A stretch of DNA of 46,269 nucleotides from CAZSNT01 sp964607765 (GTDB lineage Bacteria; Verrucomicrobiota; Lentisphaeria; Oligosphaerales; JABHEG01), in assembly GCA_964607765.1 (NCBI GenBank), contig CAZSNT010000078.1, positions 1 to 46,269 on the forward strand, read 5' to 3'. Shown here one piece after another: positions 1-9,058 of this stretch. The number at the start of each line of letters is the position of its first letter. The first letter of the stretch is position 1. The notes under the pieces were generated by a model that was given only the letters and a program-made list of their open reading frames with translations, made no database searches and was not told the origin of the DNA. A program made the translations under genes and the position numbers.

Positions 1-52
1 CCGACCCTCGCACCCGACCCTCGCACCCGACCCTCGCACCCGACCCTCGCAC
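1..52. repeat. 13-bp tandem repeat, four copies
   Basis: Four exact head-to-tail copies of CCGACCCTCGCAC fill the left edge of the window, followed by a degenerate CCGCCCCC. The array probably continues beyond the window. It lies just past the stop codon of the oxidoreductase gene, so it is intergenic. No protein or RNA function is visible. Confidence 0.9.
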
Positions 53-74
53 CCGCCCCCCTGCATCCGGCCGC

Positions 75-1850
75 TCAGTAACAGCGGACCTCGAACAGCG
101 TCACGTTCGGGTGGCCGTGGGTCTCCGTCGCCGTGACTCGGATGGCGGTGGTCGTCAGCTGTTCGAACGCGAACTTGATCAGGCGTGTCCGATTGCTCGC
201 CGTCGAGCCGAGGCCGACCCATTTGCCGTCGACCAGAGCCTCGAGTTGGAGTGATCTGAGAAGCTCGACAGGGACGGTGTTGGTGAATGTCGGACTCACG
301 CGCGAATCCTTGCGCATGAGGATGTTGCGCCGCACGTTCGTGTCGCACTTAATCTCGACCTGCGAGAGCAGAACAGGCTGCTGCCATTCCAGTGTGATCT
401 CGGCGGGCAGGCCGTCCGATTCCCAGTGATGGACCTCATCGGCAATATCCCGTGACACGCCGTCCATCAGCAGCTTGGCGGCGCCCGAGGACGTCGATGA
501 TGCCGTGATTCGGGCGTTCCGGGCCAAGTCGTTCACGTCATCGGCCGGGCGATTGGGAATGAAGACATCGTCACGCAGGAGTTGCTCCTGCAGCGCGTCG
601 ATGTGGTCTTGAGCCAGCTCGCGCGGCGTCACGCCCTTGCGCTGACACAGCGCGGCCGCGGTGCCCACGGCCTGTCCCATGAGCGAGCCGGTGGCAATCA
701 CTCGGGAGGAGGAGAGGGCCATGTGCGTCTGGCTGATGTTGCGCCCGGCGAACAGGAGGTTAGCGACATTCTTGGAGTAGAGGCAGCGGAAAGGGATCTC
801 GTAGACCTTCCTGAACCCCTCGTGGAAGTAGCTCGGCGGTTCGCCGAGGTTCTCTATGCCGCCCGGGCAGTGCTCGTCCAGAGACCAGCCGCCGTAAGCC
901 ACCGTGTCCTCGAAATGCCGATGGCTCAGCAGGTCGCACTCCGTGAGAACGTAATCGCCGATGAACCGGCGGGACTCGCGGCGCCCGGGAAGCGACCCGA
1001 CCCAGTCCAGGGCGTAGGTCTCCGCCTCCGGGAACTCGCCGGAGTTCTTGATGTAGTCCCAGACGCCGTGCAGATAGCCCATGAGCTTGTGGCGGTTGAT
1101 CTCCTGCTCTGCGATGATGTCGAATTCACTGCCCAACTCGACCCACCAGAACCCGTCCACAAACTGCTTGATCTTGCGCCCCGGATGGGACTTCTCAGCG
1201 TCGTACTTGATGACATACGACGGCGGCTCGTAGGGCATGGGCTTGCCCATGTCTTTGGACAGCAGCAGGATAGAGGCGCCCATCTGCCAGCCGTCAGCGG
1301 TCTCCGGTGCGTACTTCTCACCGAACTCCGATGCCGCCTCGCGCCCTGTCCGGAAAACAGCTCCCGCGCTCGCCGCCAGCAAGCCGTCGCCGGAGCAGTC
1401 GATGAACAGGTCTGCATTGACAGTGATCTCGGTCTCTGTCGTCAGTTGCCAGCACCGTGCCGACACGATTCGGCTGCCGTCCATGGTTGCCTCGATGGCC
1501 TGCGTGTTCAGCATCAACTCCAGGTTGGGCTCACGCACCACGAAATCGTACAGCACATGGTCCCAGACCGGGTAGGACTCCTGCGGGTTCCGGAACCGGT
1601 TGTGAAGCAGGATCTCCTCGATGATGCCCGTCTCACGTTCCGGGATGCCGTGGGGCCTGAGATGGGTCACGCCGTTGACGTGGACCCGTATTTCGCTGGA
1701 TGCGTTGCCGCCAAGGACAGGACGGTCCTGGACAAGCGCCGTCCTGGCCCCGTTCCGGGCCGCGGCCACGGCGGCACACATACCGGGCAGACCGCCACCG
1801 ATAACGGCGACCTCAACGTCGAGAGTCTGTTTGCGGGGCTCATAGCTCAT
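75..1850 (-). CDS. FAD-dependent oxidoreductase with C-terminal jelly-roll-like domain
   Basis: This 591-residue protein begins with a strand and a GxGxxG dinucleotide-binding loop (GGGLPG, residues 18-23), then GGNASSEIRVH, typical of the FAD_oxidored family (PF12831) found beside glycosidases and sulfatases in PVC bacteria. After about residue 440 a separate segment (NARITASS... WESDGLPAEITLEW...) resembles an F5/8 type C or CBM32-like lectin fold, which suggests carbohydrate contact. There is no clear signal peptide. The start ATG overlaps the stop of the upstream glycosidase gene by 4 bp (ATGA at 1847-1850), so the two are almost certainly co-translated. The family is seen; the substrate is unknown, and oxidation of a sugar or sugar-derived hydroxyl is an inference from context. 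Confidence 0.85.
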   Translation of the reverse strand: MSYEPRKQTLDVEVAVIGGGLPGMCAAVAAARNGARTALVQDRPVLGGNASSEIRVHVNGVTHLRPHGIPERETGIIEEILLHNRFRNPQESYPVWDHVLYDFVVREPNLELMLNTQAIEATMDGSRIVSARCWQLTTETEITVNADLFIDCSGDGLLAASAGAVFRTGREAASEFGEKYAPETADGWQMGASILLLSKDMGKPMPYEPPSYVIKYDAEKSHPGRKIKQFVDGFWWVELGSEFDIIAEQEINRHKLMGYLHGVWDYIKNSGEFPEAETYALDWVGSLPGRRESRRFIGDYVLTECDLLSHRHFEDTVAYGGWSLDEHCPGGIENLGEPPSYFHEGFRKVYEIPFRCLYSKNVANLLFAGRNISQTHMALSSSRVIATGSLMGQAVGTAAALCQRKGVTPRELAQDHIDALQEQLLRDDVFIPNRPADDVNDLARNARITASSTSSGAAKLLMDGVSRDIADEVHHWESDGLPAEITLEWQQPVLLSQVEIKCDTNVRRNILMRKDSRVSPTFTNTVPVELLRSLQLEALVDGKWVGLGSTASNRTRLIKFAFEQLTTTAIRVTATETHGHPNVTLFEVRCY

Positions 1851-4195
1851 GGATTCACTTCCTTAGCCGTTGGGCTACGGGGCTCGCGGCACGCCGCGAC
1901 ATGCAGCAGTTTCACATCGAAAGGCTTCATGCTGAACGCAGCCGCCTGAGCTGCGCCGGTGATCATGTCACGGCAGGGCGTGTTGATCGCCATGTTGATG
2001 CTCGCGTCGCCTTTGCCCAGATTGATGATCAGCAGGAGCTGTCCACCTTGCCAAAGCGCGGCGCGCCAAACGCAACCGGGCAAGCCGACCGCATTCGTCT
2101 CGGACAGCGACACGGGCGCAGCGATGCCGGCCCGCTGCAGGATGTCGGCAACCACACCGCCAACGGTCACGCTGTCGACAACGTCCATGAGAATCGTCTG
2201 CTCCGGGGCCATGGTCAGGTCGTCGCCGTACGGGCGCCCGTACTCGTCGTTTTTCAGGCTGGTCATGCCCTCGATGACGAGTGTGCCGCCCTGCCCTGCG
2301 TAGCGCTGCAGGGCTTTGCGGTCAGCGGCCGTCACACGATCGGCGTGACTGACAACGACAACAGGCCAGCTTCTGAGCTCGGCGGCCGTTGCTTCCGCCA
2401 GCACGCGGCCGGTGACAAAGCCCAGCGCCCGGCCGCTGTGATACAGCGCTTTGTAGGTGTCGTACACATGCCCCATGTAACCCACGTCCTGGATGGCGGA
2501 CGCCTCGGAGTAGAAGAGGCGAACCTGCTTCGGCTGGGTCGCCAACGCCACGACTTCCGGGGCGAACGCGTTCAGCTCCTTCATCGTCCGACCGTAGGCA
2601 TCCATGACCATGGGTTGGGTGAGGTTGGAGGCAAAGAACGCGCTGCCCGACTTCTTGGCGAGCGAACCGTCCGCATTGCGAGACCAGTACCAGGTCTGGT
2701 TCATACCCGTGCCGTGCAGGTGCGCCAGCCACAGGGCGGCACGCACGTATTCGCCCGGCATCCTCGGGTCGCGGAGATTGGACTTGCTCAGGCCGTGCCA
2801 CTCGCTGTCGAACACCACTTTGCCGGGGCTGATGGAACGGAAAAAGTCCAGGGGCAGCGCCTGGTCGCGCCAATTGCAGGCGTAACGTTCCGGCCACGTC
2901 TCCGGGTTCTTCCAGTGCGGAGCCGTCACAACCGCCGCATCGCACCCGATGATGTCCTGCAGACGCACGAGCGACTCGAAGTCCAGGCCGTGACAACGAT
3001 CGCTGCCGGCAAACTGGCCCGGGATCAGCTTGATGTGGGCGGCAGCGACAGGATCATGTCGCCGGACCTCGCTGCGGAGGAACGCGAACCAGTCGGTGAT
3101 CCGGTCCATGTTGAACCGGCACCAGTCGTACCAGATCGGCTCGCCGCGCAGGCCACTGTCGATGGGGATCTCGATGGCCACGTCGGCGAACGAAGCAAAC
3201 GCCGTTCCCCAGAGCGTGTTGAGTGCGGCGATGTCCGCGTGCCGCTGCGCGAGCCAGACCCGGAACTTCGCCTTGGTCTTCTCGGACACCGGGCCTTTCG
3301 CCCAGCCGCCTGTACTGGTGTACCAGTGCGGCTCGTTCGTGAGCAGATAGCCAGCCTGGCTGACCTTGCGCCCCCGAAATTGCGGCACCACATCCGCGAG
3401 CATGTCCGCCCAAAGCTGGCGCGCGACCGGGTGGTCGGTATCGAACCCCGTGTAGTGGTGCTCGCCGTCTGTTATCTCCGGATACTTCTCTTTGAGCCAC
3501 TTGGGGGCGTGCTTCTGCCCCATGAAGATGTAGCCCATCGGCTCGTCGTCGTCGGGTTCATAGCCGATGTTGGGTCTCTCGCCCTCGGCCCTGATGTGCG
3601 GCAGGTGGATGTACTTGCCGCCTATCACACCGTAGGCCTCGTTCAGCGTCTCGTCGTCGGGTTGCCAGACAAACGTCGACGGGAACACCGGCCGGCCCGC
3701 CTGCCGGTAATAGCCACCCTCCTCGCTCAAAGCGGTCATGTCGATGGCGGCGGATGGGCGGCGCGCAACCGCCCCCTGCATCACACCGGTCAGTTCCTGC
3801 TGCGCCTCGGCGAGGACGTGCACGACATCGCCCATCTCCAACGTCGGCAACTCGCGGGCGTGCCGCGCGGCGTCCGCCTTCGCCCGCCACCAACTGGCGA
3901 TCGCCGCCTCCACCTCCGCTGTGTGGTTCCGGTCCCACTCGGCATACGTCAGGAACAGCTCGGCCGTGGTGATGGTGACGCGTTCCCGCGCCACGTCGAC
4001 ACCGGTTCTCTCCGCTTGAGCGGTCTGCTTCTTGAGAGCCTTCAGACGCTGCTTCGCTTCGCGCCGCAGCGCGGCGTAGTCGTGCTGGGTTACCATCACG
4101 TCCTCCGGGTCTTGGGAAACTCGTGCACGGCCGGCACAACCGGTAGCTCCGCACAACGTCAGGGCGACGGCAGACAAGGCGGACAGGGCTCTCAT
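1847..4195 (-). CDS. GH42-like beta-galactosidase-type glycosidase, predicted lipoprotein
   Basis: The 782-residue product starts with a short hydrophobic signal ending in ATGC (Cys20), a plausible lipoprotein cleavage site. A helical segment (about 35-150) precedes a TIM-barrel-like region with LTNEPHW (candidate acid/base Glu288) and VFDSEWHG (candidate nucleophile Glu465), the arrangement of clan GH-A enzymes such as GH42. Residues around 560-650 (RLFYSEAS... VVSHADRVTAADRKALQRY...GGTLVIEG) match the glutamine-amidotransferase-like trimerisation domain of GH42. The length also fits a GH42-related enzyme, with an N-terminal extension. An AGGGAG ribosome site lies about 10 nt before the ATG. 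It overlaps the oxidoreductase gene downstream, and a conserved 24-bp motif sits 81 bp upstream. The exact substrate (beta-galactoside or another glycoside) cannot be read from sequence. Confidence 0.8.
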   Translation of the reverse strand: MRALSALSAVALTLCGATGCAGRARVSQDPEDVMVTQHDYAALRREAKQRLKALKKQTAQAERTGVDVARERVTITTAELFLTYAEWDRNHTAEVEAAIASWWRAKADAARHARELPTLEMGDVVHVLAEAQQELTGVMQGAVARRPSAAIDMTALSEEGGYYRQAGRPVFPSTFVWQPDDETLNEAYGVIGGKYIHLPHIRAEGERPNIGYEPDDDEPMGYIFMGQKHAPKWLKEKYPEITDGEHHYTGFDTDHPVARQLWADMLADVVPQFRGRKVSQAGYLLTNEPHWYTSTGGWAKGPVSEKTKAKFRVWLAQRHADIAALNTLWGTAFASFADVAIEIPIDSGLRGEPIWYDWCRFNMDRITDWFAFLRSEVRRHDPVAAAHIKLIPGQFAGSDRCHGLDFESLVRLQDIIGCDAAVVTAPHWKNPETWPERYACNWRDQALPLDFFRSISPGKVVFDSEWHGLSKSNLRDPRMPGEYVRAALWLAHLHGTGMNQTWYWSRNADGSLAKKSGSAFFASNLTQPMVMDAYGRTMKELNAFAPEVVALATQPKQVRLFYSEASAIQDVGYMGHVYDTYKALYHSGRALGFVTGRVLAEATAAELRSWPVVVVSHADRVTAADRKALQRYAGQGGTLVIEGMTSLKNDEYGRPYGDDLTMAPEQTILMDVVDSVTVGGVVADILQRAGIAAPVSLSETNAVGLPGCVWRAALWQGGQLLLIINLGKGDASINMAINTPCRDMITGAAQAAAFSMKPFDVKLLHVAACREPRSPTAKEVNP

Positions 4196-4275
4196 GAAGC
4201 ATGGCTCCCTTTGGATGACGACAACGACACGATCACCAAGATGGCGGTCTGGGCGCCGGGTTCAAGGATGGGAGT

Positions 4276-4299
4276 GTGACATTGCCGAACAATCTGTGA
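4276..4299 (-). promoter_or_regulatory. Conserved 24-bp GTGA/GAAC/GTGA motif, site A
   Basis: Written on the plus strand this site has GTGA at positions 1-4, AT at 6-7, C at 10, GAAC at 12-15, AT at 17-18 and GTGA at 21-24. It shares 17 of 24 positions with both site B (37019) and site C (40901). It lies 81 bp upstream of the GH42-like lipoprotein start. The conservation is seen; an operator role is inferred. Confidence 0.6.
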
Positions 4300-4387
4300 G
4301 CCGCAGTGCAATATGCGACTTCGTTGACGCTGTTGACCGGATTGACCGGCGTCAACGAGGTCAGTGTGGTCAGCAGAGCCAGCAATG

Positions 4388-7300
4388 TCAAAACCCCGTC
4401 CCCGCCCAGCATGCCACCGCACCGTTCTGCATCGGAATGAACAACCTGCCGCCAGCAACAGCCATACCGTCCCAGACGGGGATGGCGTCGGTCTTGTACG
4501 TCTGGAGCTTCTCGCCGGTCTCCGCGGAGACCAGGAGCAACACGGCGCCCGCCTTGCCGCGCCAAGCCGCGTCCTGGGCCTTGAGCTGCTTGTTGATGTC
4601 GTCATCGGCGCCGGGCAGGAAGCCATGCATGGCCTCCTCGTCGGCCACATCCGGCGGACCTGCCAGCACCAGTGTGTTCCCGGCCAGGACCATGCTGTTG
4701 GCCAGCACGCCCGGCTTCTCGAGTTTCCACTTCACGTCGATCTTCGTCTTGAGCTGAAAGCCTGGCCCCTTCTTCTTCTTGCGCTTCCGCCGTTTCGGGT
4801 TCGTGCTGTCCTCTTCGGCATCCGGCCCGGTCGGTTCCAGGGGCTTCCTCTCCGCAACGACGTTCTTGTCTTCGCAAACCAGGAAGTTGCTGGTGCGCGG
4901 ATGCATGGTGTTGCCCACCTTGTCGGTGCGGAACGAGAACACGTGCGTGGGATTGACCACGACAAGACGCCCCGTCGAGGTGAAGCCGCGCGGTCTCGGG
5001 TACTCGTTGTGTCCCTCGCCCCCGGTCTTGCCGTAGATCATGTACGAGCGATGGAACCAGCGCTCGTCAAGCAAGCCGGTTGGGCAGAACAGATGCCTGC
5101 CTTCGCCCAACTGATCGTACTCCTTGTAGGCGGGCGTCACGATGTCCAGCCGCTTGCCGTCGAGACCGAAGCGCTGAGCGCCCATGTACATGAACCGGTC
5201 GTCGCACGAGAGGATGTCAGGATTCGCCACCGGGATGTGTTTGTGCGGCACGGTCAACCTGATGCTCCGATCCGTACCGGGCATCTGCTCGCCCAGGATC
5301 GTCTCCGAAACCAGTTCGCCCGTTGCGGCCCGAAGGCGGACCAGCCGCATGCCCCCGTCAAAGAGCATGTTCCGCCCCGCGACACAGTGCACAATCCCGT
5401 CCCTGACCAGAACGCTTCCGTGCACGGGCCAGACCGACTCCAACTGCTGGTAAACGGCGTGCTTCCGGCGTCGGTACGCGACGAGATAGCGGTATACGAG
5501 CCGGCCGTCAGACGCGGCCAGGCAGTAGACGTGCCCGTCGGCTGAACCGAACAGCACGAGGCCGTTGTGGACAGTGGGCGGCGAATCGATCCTGCCATCG
5601 GCCGTGAACGTCCACAGCGTGCTGCCGTCAACGGCATTCAGGCAGTGTAGCGTGTGCGTGTCGATCGAGGCCACGAACACGTGCCCGTGCGCGACTGTGG
5701 CCGCGCTCAGCCGCCCGCCGAGCGACGTCTGCCACTTCGGAGCGATCCGCGCAGGGAGCGCGCCGATGGTGTATCCGCTTCGCGAGGCGTCGCCGCGCAG
5801 CGTGTTCCACGCCGCGCCGATCTCAGACGACGCAACGGCTTGCGGGGCGCCGTAGGCAGGCCCGCGTTCCAGGCGGTCCGCCTCGCGGATTGCGGACGCC
5901 GCAGCGGCGTCCGCCGTGCTCGCGGGTGTCAGCGCCATAAAGTGCGCGACCTTCGACTGGTAGTAGCAGGCGCAGCTGTCCGGGGGCTTGATGATCATGC
6001 CGTGGCTCGGCATCACACCGTAGATACAGCTGCCCCGCACGTGGTGGTTGAGATCGATGGTCTTGCTGCCGATCCTGTAGAACTCCGTGCCCGTCCCGGA
6101 TGTCATCAGATAGCTCTCGGTGGCGCGTCCCATGTAGCAGCGCTGATGCATGAAGTAGGCTTCCGGGCTCGCGGCTGTGAACGACTCGAGCTCGGCCCCC
6201 GTCTTGATGTCGATGACCTTGATTTCGGTGCCCTTGACCTGCGCGGCACCGGTCCGGGCGGTCCAGATTTTGCCGCCGATGACGAACAGATCGCTCGGGC
6301 TCATGTGTCCGGTCCTGTGGATCCTGCCGTGCCAGAGCAGCTTACCGTCCGCGGCCGCAACAGCCCAGATGCCGGACTGCATGTTGACGAGAACAACGTC
6401 GTCCGCGTACACGACACGGAATGCGAACCCCGCAAGCGGCGGCGGCTTCAGCCCGGGCAACGGCGTACGCCACTTGAGCGTGCCTGTCTTGCCGTCCCGG
6501 GCGACGGCCGCCGTGCCGTCACACGTGTAGATGGCCCCGCCCCCCACGGTCAGCGACAGCGGCGCGATTCTGTCCGGACCGCGCCACAGCGTTTTGCCCG
6601 AATCCAGGTCGACGGCAACAATCGTGCGCGCGGGGCTCTCCCTGGTCCAGCCGAACTTCTCGTTCGCGTTGCTCTTGGCCTGCACCCAGGACGTGGTGGT
6701 CTCGCGGAAGTTGACAGGCTGTTTACCGGGATCCGCCAGCACGTAGAGCGTGTCGTCAGTCAGCAGCAGTTCCTCGGCGCCGTGCGTGTCCTCGTAGGTC
6801 CGGACCGTCTCGCCTGTCGCGACGTCGAGGACGGAGACAGGCGCGATGAACGCCGTCGTCACGTAGACGTTCCCGTCCTGATAGGCCAGGCGTCTGGGCA
6901 GATTCGCGGGCCCGCTCTTCATCGGCCAGTTATGGGGATGCCAGTCTTTGATCGGACGTTGCCACAAGATCTTGCCGTTGTACACATCCCGCGCGACCAA
7001 CGTCCAGCGCGGGGGCAGGTAGATGTGCTGACCGAGCCCCTCGTCGATGATGTAGAAGATCCTCCCCCCTCCGGAAACCATCGCGTGCATGCTGGCCATG
7101 AACTCGTGGTTCCGGAGCCATTTCGGCCCGCCCACCCATTGGATGTGTCTCGGCGGCCCGACCGCTCTGTCCTTACTGACCATAGTGCCCTGCGCATTGT
7201 AGAGGTACTGGGGCCATTCGTCGGTTTCGGTTGACAGGTTCTTCGTCAGAACACGGCCACTCCGGAGGAAGTAGGCTTTGCCTCCCGGTACCAGCACACG

Positions 7301-7687
7301 CCTGACTTCGTCCTCAGAGATGCCGGCTCCGTCGCCGATGACGACGAGGTTCGCCAGGTTGTCAACGTAAGGCAGGGCGGCACCGTCGAACTGCTCGACC
7401 GATACGCTGCCGCAGAGCCCGGCGGATCTGATGTGGATCTTGGCCTCTCTAATTGCGCTGGCGTTCGTGTCGAGACCGTGAACGAAACAGGATTCGTTCC
7501 GGTAAAGCGCAACTGTCAACTGACCGACTCCGCAGCCGAGATGCACGATGTAACCACTGTCGACGCCGGTCGCCCCAGCGATGGTCTTGACGGTCCGGGC
7601 GTAATCATCGTTCTGCGCTACCGCCGTCAGCAGTTGTGCCGCAACGGCCAGAAGCACGGCGAGGGTGCTGTTCCGGATGCGCTTCAT
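4388..7687 (-). CDS. Exported PQQ-like beta-propeller protein with N-terminal methyltransferase-like domain
   Basis: This 1099-residue protein has a signal peptide (about residues 1-24, ending AVAQ). Next comes a compact class I methyltransferase-like segment: VHLGCGVGQ at 48-56, GLDTNASA near 71-78, and LVPGGKAYFL at 132-141. The rest consists of repeated PQQ/BamB-like beta-propeller blades, visible as recurring units such as GKILWQRPIKD, GKTLWRGPD, GTLKWRTPLPG, DGKLLWHG and DGSTLWTF. The ATG has a clear AGGAG site 8 nt upstream. The nearest downstream gene (GH42-like) starts about 190 bp away. Two other large propellers in the window carry a related segment in their middle rather than at the N-terminus. 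Whether the domain binds SAM outside the cytoplasm is unknown; a structural or vestigial role is possible. Confidence 0.85.
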   Translation of the reverse strand: MKRIRNSTLAVLLAVAAQLLTAVAQNDDYARTVKTIAGATGVDSGYIVHLGCGVGQLTVALYRNESCFVHGLDTNASAIREAKIHIRSAGLCGSVSVEQFDGAALPYVDNLANLVVIGDGAGISEDEVRRVLVPGGKAYFLRSGRVLTKNLSTETDEWPQYLYNAQGTMVSKDRAVGPPRHIQWVGGPKWLRNHEFMASMHAMVSGGGRIFYIIDEGLGQHIYLPPRWTLVARDVYNGKILWQRPIKDWHPHNWPMKSGPANLPRRLAYQDGNVYVTTAFIAPVSVLDVATGETVRTYEDTHGAEELLLTDDTLYVLADPGKQPVNFRETTTSWVQAKSNANEKFGWTRESPARTIVAVDLDSGKTLWRGPDRIAPLSLTVGGGAIYTCDGTAAVARDGKTGTLKWRTPLPGLKPPPLAGFAFRVVYADDVVLVNMQSGIWAVAAADGKLLWHGRIHRTGHMSPSDLFVIGGKIWTARTGAAQVKGTEIKVIDIKTGAELESFTAASPEAYFMHQRCYMGRATESYLMTSGTGTEFYRIGSKTIDLNHHVRGSCIYGVMPSHGMIIKPPDSCACYYQSKVAHFMALTPASTADAAAASAIREADRLERGPAYGAPQAVASSEIGAAWNTLRGDASRSGYTIGALPARIAPKWQTSLGGRLSAATVAHGHVFVASIDTHTLHCLNAVDGSTLWTFTADGRIDSPPTVHNGLVLFGSADGHVYCLAASDGRLVYRYLVAYRRRKHAVYQQLESVWPVHGSVLVRDGIVHCVAGRNMLFDGGMRLVRLRAATGELVSETILGEQMPGTDRSIRLTVPHKHIPVANPDILSCDDRFMYMGAQRFGLDGKRLDIVTPAYKEYDQLGEGRHLFCPTGLLDERWFHRSYMIYGKTGGEGHNEYPRPRGFTSTGRLVVVNPTHVFSFRTDKVGNTMHPRTSNFLVCEDKNVVAERKPLEPTGPDAEEDSTNPKRRKRKKKKGPGFQLKTKIDVKWKLEKPGVLANSMVLAGNTLVLAGPPDVADEEAMHGFLPGADDDINKQLKAQDAAWRGKAGAVLLLVSAETGEKLQTYKTDAIPVWDGMAVAGGRLFIPMQNGAVACWAGTGF

Positions 7688-7715
7688 CTGGGGGTCTCCT
7701 GTTTCCGATAGTGCA

Positions 7716-7799
7716 GGTTAGGGCGAAAGACCAGGGCGAAAGATCAGGGTCTCGTAGCGGTCGCCCCTTCATCTTTCGCCTTCGTCTTTCGCCCCAATC
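7716..7799. repeat. Inverted repeat with tandem GGGCGAAAGA arms
   Basis: Arms at 7716-7744 and 7771-7799 are 29 nt each and pair at 25 of 29 positions around a 26-nt loop. Each arm is itself a tandem of the word AGGGCGAAAGA. A second member of the same family lies at 40673-40748. It sits just upstream of the propeller gene start, so it could affect its mRNA leader, or it may simply be a dispersed intergenic element. Confidence 0.85.
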
Positions 7800-7858
7800 T
7801 CTCAGTCGTACGTCGACATAGTCGTCATTCCGCTTTCATTCTGAGCTTGACACTACCC

Positions 7859-7893
7859 ATCACGTATTCGCACTTCCCGCGCCAATTGGGACA
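7859..7893 (-). promoter_or_regulatory. Conserved 35-bp ATCA/TTCGCA/ATTGGGACA motif, site 1
   Basis: On the plus strand ATCA occupies positions 1-4, TTCGCA 9-14 and ATTGGGACA 27-35, with the same spacing as the sites at 14221 and 28387. It lies 172 bp upstream of the propeller gene that starts at 7687. Function as an operator or promoter element is inferred. Confidence 0.55.
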
Positions 7894-8213
7894 GGTTACA
7901 GTTGATTCCGCTGTGTGGATCGGTCAGCTGTCAGGCCCCCGTCCTCCAGCCAGACGGTCGCTGAGGGGATCAACCCTCCAAATACTGAAGTCTGAATGCA
8001 GAGCCCACTCCAGAAAGTCAAGAAGGCTCAACTGACGAATGTTCAAGGCCCAAGTGTCAAGTGGTGCCAGCCACGGGATGGCCGCAACTTGCTACTTGAG
8101 ACTTGCCTCCTTGCTCGGTTGGCCATTTTTGTAGAGCGGACTCAATGTCGGTATTCTGAGACGGCCTCTCCTCAGCGGCAGTAGTGCAAGGTGGGGCCTG
8201 GGGTTCGCCCGTG

Positions 8214-8687
8214 CTATCGTGTCGGCCGTTTGAGCAAGCTCCTGAGGAGTCGCTGGAGCTTGGTTCCCCTGCGACCCTCAGCTACGTCCTGGAGGAAGGC
8301 GGTGAGACACTTGTCGGTGGACTTGATATGCTCCTGGAACCACTCCACGAGCATGCAACTGGCTTCCATGGCGAAGTCATCGGAGTGCTGTTCGTTGCCG
8401 AGGCGCGCAGCGACATCCTGGACCCATTGGGAGAAGTAAACGTGCGCATTGAGGTGGGCCGCCATGTCTGGATAGTCGCACTCCTTCATCAGCATCTCTT
8501 CCGTGCTCAGATGCTCTCGCACGTATGCCCTGAGGAAGCCGAAGGCCTGTTCAGTCTTACCGTGATCCACTCGACCTTTGGAGTAGGCTCTGAGGAAGGC
8601 GTTGACGAAGCGCCCATACTGCTGATGCTGCCCGTCGATCAGCTCGATCCCTGTCTCAAGGTCATTCTGCCACTCGAAAGTTCTCAT
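8214..8687 (-). CDS. Bacteriohemerythrin (hemerythrin-like O2/metal-binding protein)
   Basis: A 157-residue protein beginning MRTFEWQNDLETGI, with the full set of diiron ligands of bacteriohemerythrins: His21 (IDGQH), His59 and Glu63 (HLSTE), His78 and His82 (HLNAH), and His120 and Asp125 (HIKSTD). Length and helix order fit the single-domain family, in which the diiron centre binds O2 reversibly. I chose the internal ATG at 8687 because homologues begin just before the FxWxxxxxxGI motif; an in-frame ATG at 8795 would add 36 unrelated residues. No strong ribosome site is seen. It stands alone between gaps of several hundred bp. A short basic tail (RRGTKLQRLLRSLLKR) follows the domain. Oxygen sensing, buffering or delivery in a microaerophilic setting is an inference. 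Confidence 0.92.
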   Translation of the reverse strand: MRTFEWQNDLETGIELIDGQHQQYGRFVNAFLRAYSKGRVDHGKTEQAFGFLRAYVREHLSTEEMLMKECDYPDMAAHLNAHVYFSQWVQDVAARLGNEQHSDDFAMEASCMLVEWFQEHIKSTDKCLTAFLQDVAEGRRGTKLQRLLRSLLKRPTR

Positions 8688-9058
8688 AGGTCGGTGTCCG
8701 GAGTTAAGAGTCCAAACGGAATGATGCGTCCTGTTCCCATCTCTGAACAGTAGGGGCGTCTCTGCCCTATGAGGAAGCCTGCAGTCAGATCTCAACTGTC
8801 AGTGCTCTGTGCTCCCTCCGAGAGCTGAGATATTGTCACACGAGTATACCTTACATTCGGCGTGGAGAAGTCTCAACATCGCACTCACGTCTGGCACGGT
8901 GTGCACCGCCAGAGCAGATGCGGGAAAAGAAGGCGCATGAGGACGCACGCCCCCCCAATGTGATTAACAAACAAAACAGTCTTTTCACACCCAACTCCTG
9001 AACTCCGGCGTTCTGGTACCGACGCATTCAAATGCGCCTCAGAGAACCGGACTGGTCA
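8688..9058. other. Intergenic region without recognised features
   Basis: This 371-bp stretch, between the hemerythrin gene start and the stop of the first sulfatase gene, is locally A/T-richer (around 8930-8990) and may hold the hemerythrin promoter. I found no convincing ORF, RNA or repeat in it. Confidence 0.5.

Larger units (their letters stand above)
7688..8213. other. Intergenic region with a hairpin repeat and a 35-bp motif
   Basis: This 526-bp gap holds the dyad at 7716-7799 and the conserved motif at 7859-7893, both described separately. The remainder (about 7900-8213) contains only short open frames without ribosome sites or recognisable products, and I see no RNA gene in it. Confidence 0.6.

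Noticed and set aside
1901..4279. A 792-codon open frame on the plus strand opposite the GH42-like gene
   Set aside because: It is a mirror of the real gene in GC-rich DNA. Its translation has no family motif and low-complexity Arg/Gly/Val content, while the minus strand has catalytic motifs and a signal peptide.
5654..7234. A 526-codon plus-strand frame opposite the first propeller gene
   Set aside because: It has no ribosome site or family similarity, and the opposite strand is clearly coding.
7996..8184. Short plus-strand ORF in the gap before the hemerythrin gene
   Set aside because: It has no ribosome site, no domain and no support from its neighbours.
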